A stretch of 18,619 bases of DNA. It comes from Flavobacterium sp. UBA807. GTDB taxonomy: Bacteria > Bacteroidota > Bacteroidia > Flavobacteriales > Flavobacteriaceae. This document shows, piece by piece, positions 13,189 through 18,619 of this stretch. The notes under the pieces are model-generated. The model was not told the origin of the DNA. It ran no database searches and saw nothing but the letters and a program-made list of their open reading frames with translations. How positions within the stretch are numbered: position 1 is the stretch's first letter; each line of letters begins with the position of its first letter. The position numbers were made by a program, and so were the translations under genes. Location of the stretch: assembly GCA_002296885.1 (NCBI GenBank), contig DBIH01000091.1:1-18619 (forward strand), written 5' to 3'.

Positions 13189-14457
13189 TTAGTGATCGTT
13201 TAACGGACGCCCTTCTCTTTGCCAGTCTTTCCAGTTTACGTATTCAGGAGCCACACGGTGCTCTTCCATCGTGATGCATCCGTCAACCGGGCAAACGAGT
13301 TTACACAAGTTACAACCTACACATTCTTCCTCATTTACCGTGTAATTATTGTATGGATTTCCACGCTCAATATTGATGGATTGGTGTGAGGTGTCTTCGC
13401 AGGCAATGAAACACAATCCACAGTGAATACATTTTTCCTGATCGATGTTAGCGATGTGATGGTAATTGATATCGAGATCTTCCCAATGTGTGATTTTCTC
13501 TACTGATTTCCCGATGAAGTCGGTAGTTTTCTGGAAACCTTTTTCGTCCATCCAGTTGCTTAAGCCTTCGCACATGTCTTCTACGATTCGGAAACCGTGG
13601 TTCATGGCAGCGGTACAAACCTGAACGGAAGTCGCACCCAAAAGCATGAACTCGACTGCGTCTTTCCAGGTGCTGACACCGCCAATTCCAGAAATAGGAA
13701 CTTTTGCCGTCAATGGATCCTGAGCAATTGTCGTCAACATTTTTAGTGCGATTGGTTTGACTGCAGGACCACAATATCCACCAAAAACACTTTGCCCGGC
13801 TACGTAAGGATTCGGCACCAAAGTATCTAAATCGACTCCGGTTACGCTCTGGATAGTGTTAATCAAACTCAATGCATTGGTTCCTGCTTCAACAGCTGCA
13901 CGTCCGGTTGGTACTACCGAATGTACATTTGGCGTAAGCTTTGTGATTACAGGGATTGTAGCTTTTTCCATCACCCATTCTACCACCATTTTGGCAATTT
14001 CCGGGTCTTGTCCAACGGCTGCTCCCATTCCACGCTCAGTCATTCCGTGAGGGCAGCCGAAATTTAATTCGAATCCCATGGCTCCGGCATCTTCTGCTTT
14101 TTTAATCAGTTCGTGCCAGGATTTACGGTCGTTGTCAGCCATCAGCGAAACAATCATTGCACGGTCGGGGAACATTTTTACCACTTCGGTAATTTCGCGT
14201 AAGTTGATTTCCAATGGACGGTCGCTGATAAGCTCAATATTGTTGAAGCCCATCATTCGTTTTCCGCCATAGTTTACAGAAGAATAACGCGATGAAACGT
14301 TCTTTACCTGAGAGCCTAAGGTTTTCCAAACTACACCGCCCCAACCTGCTTCAAAAGCACGAACAACGTTTATTTTTTTATCGGTTGGCGGCGCACTGGC
14401 CAGCCAAAATGGATTTGGTGATTTTATTCCTAAAAAATCGGTTGATATATCTGCCAT
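13189..14457 (-). CDS. preA: NAD-dependent dihydropyrimidine dehydrogenase, PreA subunit
   Basis: This 422-residue protein has a dihydroorotate-dehydrogenase-like FMN barrel (about 1-325) and a C-terminal domain with two 4Fe-4S clusters: Cys343, 346, 349, 353 (CIHCGLCFIAC) and Cys379, 382, 385, 389 (CVGCNLCKLVCP). The FMN-site segments FELNFGCPHGM (129-139), VFGGYCGPAVKP (224-235) and ISGIGG (255-260) are present. With PreT it reduces uracil and thymine to the dihydropyrimidines, using NAD(P)H electrons passed through the clusters. In the active-site loop GMGAAVGQDPE, Val148 sits where mammalian dihydropyrimidine dehydrogenase has a catalytic cysteine (from memory); bacterial PreA proteins often share this. 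It lies 77 bases after preT. A heptamer tract and a possible small insertion fill that spacer. Confidence 0.93.
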   Translation of the reverse strand: MADISTDFLGIKSPNPFWLASAPPTDKKINVVRAFEAGWGGVVWKTLGSQVKNVSSRYSSVNYGGKRMMGFNNIELISDRPLEINLREITEVVKMFPDRAMIVSLMADNDRKSWHELIKKAEDAGAMGFELNFGCPHGMTERGMGAAVGQDPEIAKMVVEWVMEKATIPVITKLTPNVHSVVPTGRAAVEAGTNALSLINTIQSVTGVDLDTLVPNPYVAGQSVFGGYCGPAVKPIALKMLTTIAQDPLTAKVPISGIGGVSTWKDAVEFMLLGATSVQVCTAAMNHGFRIVEDMCEGLSNWMDEKGFQKTTDFIGKSVEKITHWEDLDINYHHIANIDQEKCIHCGLCFIACEDTSHQSINIERGNPYNNYTVNEEECVGCNLCKLVCPVDGCITMEEHRVAPEYVNWKDWQREGRPLNDH

Positions 14458-14490
14458 TTTCTAATATTTTAAATTATAAATTTTGAATTT
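14458..14490 (-). repeat. degenerate heptamer tract before preA
   Basis: Read towards the preA start, the minus strand divides into AAATTCA, AAATTTA, TAATTTA, AAATATT and AGAAA directly before the ATG. This is an A+T-only tract of period seven. Confidence 0.45.
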
Positions 14491-14528
14491 ACTCTGCTGC
14501 GCTCCGTACAATTCGGCTACGCCTCGGG
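14490..14528. repeat. GC-rich 39-base insert D flanked by TTTGAATT direct repeats
   Basis: A GC-rich segment containing CTGCTGCGCTCC and GGCTACGCCTCGGG sits in an A+T-rich spacer. It is flanked by TTTGAATT at 14482-14489 and 14529-14536, which looks like an 8-base target duplication. The right copy includes the first two bases of the preT stop codon triplet (14535-14537). It shares the CTGCGCTC core with copies B and C. Confidence 0.45.
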
Positions 14529-14534
14529 TTTGAA

Positions 14535-15920
14535 TTAGTTATTGAATGTTGGCTTCAACTCTGATTCTATGGTATAATCTGGACTAACAATGTGTTTTAA
14601 AATTGCTGCGGCTCCGTCTTTTCCTGCCTGGACCGCATCAACAACTTCACGCCCACCGTTGACGCAATCGCCACCGGCAAAAACCTTAGCCAGTTTTGTA
14701 GCTGATTTTCCGCTAACAGCAATTTTTCCATTGTTGTTTTCGATATTGTTATCATTAACCAAAGAAGTAAAAGGCATTTGCCCTGCTGCTTTGATGACCA
14801 TATCTACATCCAAAGTAAAGGTTTCTCCAGAAGCGATTGGGCTTCTTCTTCCGCTTCCATCCGGTTCTCCCAGTTTCATTACATCACAAACCAATTGGGT
14901 TACTTTTCCGTTTTCTCCTTTGATTTCTTTTGGAGCAGCCAGCCACTCTATTTTACAGCCGTCTAATTTGGCAATGTCCAATTCTTTTTGTGTACAAGGC
15001 ATCTCAGCCTGTGTTCTTCGGTAAACTAAAGTCACATCCGAAGCTCCTAATCTTTTGGCTTGGGTTGCCGCATCGATTGCGGTCATTCCCATTCCGATTA
15101 CAGCTACCTTATCACCCACAGCAATTTTGGAATAGTCGTTATCACGTAATTCATAAATGAATTTGATGGCATCTTCAACACCTTCCAGATGTTCCCCAGG
15201 AATATCAAGCTGACGCGCCATTCCAACTCCGAATGCCATATAAACGGCATCATAGTTTTTCTGCAAATAATCTAAAGTTACATCTTTACCAAACTCGTGA
15301 TTGTATTTGATATCGATACCGCCTATTGCAGTGATATAATTTACTTCATCTTCGCAGAATTCGGGAGTTACCTTGTAAGCAGCGATTCCGTAAGTCATTA
15401 GTCCGCCTCCTTTGGCTTCTTTTTCATAAATTGTTACATCAATGCCTTCGCGGCTTAAGGTATGAGCACAACTTAATCCGGCAGGACCGGCACCAACAAT
15501 GGCAACCTTTTTGCCTTTGGAAGGTTTTCTGTCAAATAACTGCCATTTGTTTTCCATCGCCATTTCGGTGGAATAGCGTTGCAAACGTGCAATGTTGATT
15601 GGCTCTTCGTGCATCATATTATAAACACAGGCGCCCTCACATAGTTTTTCTACAGGGCAGACTTTGCTGCAACCAGCTCCCATAATGTTGGAAGAAAAAA
15701 TGGTATGTGCTGAGCCTTTAAGGTTTTCAGTGGCTATTTGTTTAATGAATTTTGGCACGTTTACTGAGGTCGGACACGACTTCATACAAGGTGGATCGTA
15801 ACAAAACAAGCAGCGGTTGGCTTCGGTTAAAGCCGCATCTTTCGTTTCAAAAGGCGGATGGATATCCGCAAAGTTTTCCTGATATTCAGCTGCGGTTAAT
15901 CGGTTATTTTTAATACTCAT
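14535..15920 (-). CDS. preT: NAD-dependent dihydropyrimidine dehydrogenase, PreT subunit
   Basis: This 461-residue glutamate-synthase-small-subunit-like flavoprotein has an N-terminal iron-sulfur domain with cysteines 37, 40, 45, 49, 84, 88, 94 and 98. Gln114 (ARLQRYSTE) matches the unusual glutamine ligand I recall from mammalian dihydropyrimidine dehydrogenase. The FAD site is VGAGPAGLSCA (142-152) and the NAD(P)H site is VIGMGMTAIDAA (274-285). A second FAD contact is FAGGDCVNGG (414-423). It takes electrons from NAD(P)H and passes them to PreA, so the pair equals the two halves of the single-chain animal enzyme. It lies 59 bases after the nitrilase gene, a spacer holding repeat copy C. 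It could be mistaken for GltD, but the pairing with PreA settles the call. Confidence 0.93.
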   Translation of the reverse strand: MSIKNNRLTAAEYQENFADIHPPFETKDAALTEANRCLFCYDPPCMKSCPTSVNVPKFIKQIATENLKGSAHTIFSSNIMGAGCSKVCPVEKLCEGACVYNMMHEEPINIARLQRYSTEMAMENKWQLFDRKPSKGKKVAIVGAGPAGLSCAHTLSREGIDVTIYEKEAKGGGLMTYGIAAYKVTPEFCEDEVNYITAIGGIDIKYNHEFGKDVTLDYLQKNYDAVYMAFGVGMARQLDIPGEHLEGVEDAIKFIYELRDNDYSKIAVGDKVAVIGMGMTAIDAATQAKRLGASDVTLVYRRTQAEMPCTQKELDIAKLDGCKIEWLAAPKEIKGENGKVTQLVCDVMKLGEPDGSGRRSPIASGETFTLDVDMVIKAAGQMPFTSLVNDNNIENNNGKIAVSGKSATKLAKVFAGGDCVNGGREVVDAVQAGKDGAAAILKHIVSPDYTIESELKPTFNN

Positions 15921-15937
15921 ATTTTGGTTGGTTTTAG

Positions 15938-15964
15938 TTCCCTCGACTGCGCTCGGGATGACAA
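15938..15964. repeat. dispersed repeat copy C
   Basis: CCTCGACTGCGCTCGGGATG with ACAAA following, in the nitrilase-preT spacer. It is flanked by TTTAGTT at 15933-15939 and 15972-15978, which might be a target duplication. It is the cleanest copy of the family in the window. Confidence 0.65.
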
Positions 15965-15979
15965 ATTTGTATTTAGTTT

Positions 15980-16846
15980 TTATAGTTGGGTTATTTCTCC
16001 GTATGTTTCGGGTCTTCGGTCACGATAGAATTGCCATTTGCCACGGATTTGTTCAATCAAATCCAAATCAAATTCGGCAACTAATAGTTCGTCCTTATCT
16101 TCGGAAGCACAGGCAAAGATTTCACCCAGCGGATTCACAAAGTATGATGTTCCGTAAAAGCGTCCGAGATTCCATGGTTTCTCTTCTCCAACACGATTGA
16201 TACATCCCATAAAATAGCCATTGGCAACCGCATGTGCCGGTTGTTCGAGTTTCCATAAGTATTGTGATTGCCCAACGGTTGTTGCGGATGGATTGTACAC
16301 GATTTCGGCACCGTTTAATCCAAGGCATCTTGCGCCATCAGGGAAATGCCTATCGTAACAAATGTAAACCCCAACTTTGGCATATTTGGTTTGGAAAACA
16401 GGATAACCTAAATTCCCCGGTTTGAAGAAATACTTTTCCCAGAAACCGCCTGTTTGCGGTATATGGTTTTTACGATATTTACCCAAATAACTTCCGTCAG
16501 CATCAATTACCGCAGCGGTGTTATACAACACTCCGGCCTGGTCTTTTTCATATACCGGAACTATGATGACCATATTGTATTTCTTGGCGTATTCCTGCAT
16601 TCTTTCTGTGGTTGGTCCTGGAACACTTTCTGCCGAAGCATACCACTTACTGTCTTGTCCCGGACAGAAATACGGCGTGTTAAAGATTTCCTGGAAACAC
16701 AAAATCTGAACACCTTGTTTTCCGGCTTCTTCAATATACGGAATATGCTTTTGCAGCATTGCTTCCATGATTTCGGGAATGGTTCCTTCGCCTTCGGTTT
16801 TGGCCAGACTCAATTGAATTAAGCCCGATTTTACTATTCTTGCCAT
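15980..16846 (-). CDS. nitrilase-type beta-ureidopropionase (N-carbamoyl-beta-alanine amidohydrolase)
   Basis: This 288-residue carbon-nitrogen hydrolase has the catalytic triad Glu53 (CFQEIFNTPYF), Lys126 (KYRKNHIPQ) and Cys163 (YICYDRHFPDG). GNLGYPVFQT, NGAEIVYNPSAT and GCINRVG closely follow the animal beta-ureidopropionase pattern, as recalled. It should cleave N-carbamoyl-beta-alanine, or N-carbamoyl-beta-aminoisobutyrate from thymine, to the beta-amino acid, CO2 and ammonia in the cytoplasm. It is about 100 residues shorter than the animal enzyme at the N-terminus, the usual bacterial size. The related N-carbamoylputrescine amidase is an alternative, but the position between hydA and preT favours the pyrimidine role. 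It starts 58 bases after hydA. Five heptamer units run directly into its ATG. Confidence 0.87.
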   Translation of the reverse strand: MARIVKSGLIQLSLAKTEGEGTIPEIMEAMLQKHIPYIEEAGKQGVQILCFQEIFNTPYFCPGQDSKWYASAESVPGPTTERMQEYAKKYNMVIIVPVYEKDQAGVLYNTAAVIDADGSYLGKYRKNHIPQTGGFWEKYFFKPGNLGYPVFQTKYAKVGVYICYDRHFPDGARCLGLNGAEIVYNPSATTVGQSQYLWKLEQPAHAVANGYFMGCINRVGEEKPWNLGRFYGTSYFVNPLGEIFACASEDKDELLVAEFDLDLIEQIRGKWQFYRDRRPETYGEITQL

Positions 16847-16881
16847 AATTTTAAATTATGAATTATGAATTACGAATGGAG
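16847..16881 (-). repeat. degenerate heptamer tract before the nitrilase gene
   Basis: Towards the start codon the minus strand reads CTCCATT, CGTAATT, CATAATT, CATAATT, TAAAATT and then ATG: five 7-base units with no interruption. Confidence 0.6.
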
Positions 16882-16904
16882 TTATAATTATCATTCATAA
16901 TTAT

Positions 16905-18287
16905 TTATATTTTTCCTTGTACTTTATTTCGTTTTACAAATTTGCCGTAGCCTTTTTGCACTTTGCATTCGTTGTTGTCAATTGCAACCTGACCTCGAAG
17001 CAAAACGGTTTTTACTTTTCCGGTTAACTCCCAGCCTTCATAACCGCTGTAATCTACATTCATATGATGGGTTTTGGCAGAAAGTGTATGCTTTTCGTTT
17101 GGATCTATAATAATAATATCGGCATCGCTTCCGACTGCAATGGTTCCTTTTTTAGGGAACATTCCGAAAATTTTTGCAGCATTGGTTGAAGCCACTTCTA
17201 CGTATTTATTTAATGTAATTCTGCCTTTATTGACCCCTTCGCTGAAAAGCAATTCCATACGGTTTTCGATTGCCGGGTGACCATTTGGGATTTTAGAGAA
17301 ATCGTCTTTCCCCATTAATTTTTGCTCCCACATAAACGGACAATGGTCGGTAGCAACTACCTGCACCATTCCCTGATTCAGTCCTGCCCAAAGTGTTTCC
17401 TGATCTTTCTTTTCGCGCAATGGCGGGCTCATCACCCATTTAGCTCCTTCGAAGTTTTTCTCATATAAGCTTGCATCCAAAATCAAATACTGAATGCAGG
17501 TTTCTACAAATACATTTTGGTTGCGTCTGGTTGCGTTACGCACGGCATTCAATGCCCCTTCACAGGTTAAATGCACGATATAGCCTGGGCAGCCTGTGTA
17601 ATTGATCATATCCACAAAACGTTCGCTGGCTTCGGCTTCGGTAACTTCAGGTTGTGATAAATAATGGTATAATGGAGACAATTTCCCTTCTTCTTTATGT
17701 TTTTGGATTAAGTAATCAATCATGTCGCCATTCGTTGCATGCACATTGATTAATCCTCCATGTTTTTTAACTTCTTCCTGAAGACCTATCATCTGACGGT
17801 CATCAATCATCAGGGCACCTTTATATGCCATAAATGTTTTGAAAGAGGTGATTCCTTCATTTTCTATAAAATGCTGGATTTCCTTTTTGGTCTCATCATT
17901 GAAATCGGTCACTGCCATATGGAAACTGTAATCGCCCACGGCATTGTTATCGCTTCTGCCTTTCCATTCATTAAGTGCCGATTGCAGACTTTTGCCTTGT
18001 GTTTGCAGGATAAAATCAATCACAGTAGTTGTCCCGCCAAAAAGTGCAGCGCGGGTTCCGGTTTCGTAATTGTCGCTGGAATACGTTCCCATAAACGGCA
18101 TATCTAAATGCACGTGCGGATCGATTCCGCCCGGCATAACCAGTTTCCCTGACGCATCAATTACGGTATCAGCCTTAACATCTAAGTTTTTGCCAATTTG
18201 CGAAATCGATTCGCCTTCAATATAAATATCAGCTACATAGTCATCGACAGCTGTTATAATTCGTCCATTTTTAATTAAAATACTCAT
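16905..18287 (-). CDS. hydA: dihydropyrimidinase
   Basis: This 460-residue cyclic amidohydrolase has the dizinc site His58 and His60 (GGIDPHVHLDMPF), carbamylated Lys150 (TSFKTFMAYKG), His183 (INVHATNGD), His239 (YIVHLTCEGAL) and Asp314 (VVATDHCPF). Tyr155 lies in the substrate stereo-control loop. It hydrolyses dihydrouracil and dihydrothymine to N-carbamoyl-beta-amino acids. VHATNGD carries Thr185 where VHAENGD is common in the family as I recall it, a small difference that might affect substrate choice. It is the first gene of the operon, with a probable promoter at 18354-18382 and a heptamer tract before the ATG. An alternative name would be hydantoinase, but the neighbouring preTA genes point to pyrimidine breakdown. 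Confidence 0.93.
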   Translation of the reverse strand: MSILIKNGRIITAVDDYVADIYIEGESISQIGKNLDVKADTVIDASGKLVMPGGIDPHVHLDMPFMGTYSSDNYETGTRAALFGGTTTVIDFILQTQGKSLQSALNEWKGRSDNNAVGDYSFHMAVTDFNDETKKEIQHFIENEGITSFKTFMAYKGALMIDDRQMIGLQEEVKKHGGLINVHATNGDMIDYLIQKHKEEGKLSPLYHYLSQPEVTEAEASERFVDMINYTGCPGYIVHLTCEGALNAVRNATRRNQNVFVETCIQYLILDASLYEKNFEGAKWVMSPPLREKKDQETLWAGLNQGMVQVVATDHCPFMWEQKLMGKDDFSKIPNGHPAIENRMELLFSEGVNKGRITLNKYVEVASTNAAKIFGMFPKKGTIAVGSDADIIIIDPNEKHTLSAKTHHMNVDYSGYEGWELTGKVKTVLLRGQVAIDNNECKVQKGYGKFVKRNKVQGKI

Positions 18288-18326
18288 TTTGAATTATGAA
18301 TTATGAGTTATAAATTATGAGTTGCA
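18288..18326 (-). repeat. degenerate heptamer tract before hydA
   Basis: On the plus strand the units are AATTATG, AATTATG, AGTTATA, AATTATG and AGTTGCA from 18292 on. The minus-strand leader is thus a run of CATAATT-like heptamers ending just before the ATG. Confidence 0.6.
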
Positions 18327-18353
18327 AATTTGGACGGAAAGAGGCTTTTAGCC

Positions 18354-18382
18354 AAAAGGTATTTATTGAAGTAGCGGGGCAA
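18354..18382 (-). promoter_or_regulatory. probable promoter of the hydA operon
   Basis: On the minus strand, TTG (18382-18380) is followed after 18 bases by TACCTTTT (18361-18354), seven of eight matches to TAnnTTTG. The leader would be about 60 bases and contain the heptamer tract. The TTG box lies inside the left arm of the long inverted repeat. Confidence 0.4.
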
Positions 18383-18494
18383 TTTGAAAATTCCGAATCG
18401 AAAAGTTGTCAGGTTGAGCTTGTCGAAACCGGTTATTATAATTAACCCGCCTTCGACAAGCTCAGGCTGACAACTTTTCAAATTGAGCCACTAC
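18371..18494. repeat. long inverted repeat in the divergent hydA-hutU region (copies E1 and E2)
   Basis: The left arm (18371-18427) and the right arm (18452-18494) are complementary. The inner 23 bases match at 21 positions (GTTGTCAGGTTGAGCTTGTC against the complement of GACAAGCTCAGGCTGACAAC, then CGAA). The outer 20 match at 17. The left arm has 14 extra bases (TTCCGAATCGAAAA, 18391-18404). The loop is about 24 bases. The TTCGACAAGCTCAGGCTGAC core resembles copy B. Confidence 0.75.
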
Positions 18495-18543
18495 TAAAAA
18501 TCAACAATAATCAACAGCATCACCCCAAATCCCCATTCAGACA

Positions 18544-18619
18544 ATGGCAAACTACGACCCCATCAAATACAAAACCCCCACCGGCAATACACTCAACTGC
18601 AAAGGCTGGATACAGGAAG
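18544..18619 (+). CDS. hutU: urocanate hydratase, N-terminal fragment
   Basis: The first 25 codons are present and the gene runs off the window. The start reads MANYDPIKYKTPTG followed by NTLNCKGWIQE, which fits the conserved N-terminus of urocanase (a P-x-G-x-x-LNxKxWxxEA pattern, from memory). Urocanase turns urocanate into imidazolonepropionate in histidine breakdown. It is divergent from hydA, separated by 256 bases holding the long inverted repeat. No clear TAnnTTTG promoter was found before it. The call rests on a short fragment. Confidence 0.72.
   Translation, partial: MANYDPIKYKTPTGNTLNCKGWIQE

Noticed and set aside
12726..13274. 182-codon plus-strand open frame antisense to the M20 gene
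   Set aside because: It runs through the repeat element and two conserved genes in the opposite strand, and its product is arginine- and leucine-rich with no family likeness.
14535..15920. Glutamate synthase small subunit (GltD)
   Set aside because: The fold is similar, but the adjacent PreA gene and the conserved Gln114 ligand point to PreT.
18292..18326. CRISPR-like array
   Set aside because: The units are 7 bases long and contiguous, with no spacers, so this is a short tandem tract.

Overview
The window looks like a chromosomal segment from a Flavobacterium-like member of the Bacteroidetes. The evidence is the protein families, an A+T-rich base composition, Bacteroidetes-type promoter motifs (TTG, about 18-24 bases, then TAnnTTTG) and the absence of obvious Shine-Dalgarno sites. 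No rRNA, tRNA, CRISPR array, prophage or complete insertion sequence was seen.

Layout. Positions 1-429 hold the 3' end of a TolC-family efflux protein, closed by a strong terminator. Positions 492-4330 (minus strand) carry an umuC-umuD pair in an unusual order, followed by an LTA-synthase-like sulfatase-fold membrane enzyme. Positions 4489-6256 (minus) carry xth (exonuclease III family) followed by an OmpA-type lipoprotein. A plus-strand gene at 6407-8218 encodes a two-domain acyltransferase of the OlsF type (ornithine or glycine aminolipids) and ends at a bidirectional terminator. Positions 8250-10224 (minus) form a tight four-gene membrane module: TM2 protein, DUF2752 protein, DUF4870-like protein and M48 metalloprotease. 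Upstream of it lie a four-helix membrane protein and a D-2-hydroxyacid dehydrogenase (10306-11674).

Positions 11788-18287 (minus) are a five-gene operon for reductive pyrimidine breakdown. Its order is dihydropyrimidinase, nitrilase-type beta-ureidopropionase, PreT, PreA and an M20-type N-carbamoyl amidohydrolase, ending at a strong terminator. PreT and PreA reduce uracil or thymine to the dihydro form, the dihydropyrimidinase opens the ring, and either amidohydrolase could release the beta-amino acid, CO2 and ammonia. Two unrelated enzymes for the last step in one operon is notable. The window ends in the first 25 codons of a divergent urocanate hydratase gene (histidine breakdown).

The least explained part is non-coding. 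Every spacer of the pyrimidine operon and the divergent hydA-hutU region carries short repeats. One family has the core CGACTGCGCTCGGGATGACA. One copy of it lies in frame inside the dehydrogenase gene, one is nested in the loop of a 133-base terminal-inverted-repeat element, and two face each other in a long hairpin. A second kind is a degenerate 7-base periodic tract immediately before four start codons.
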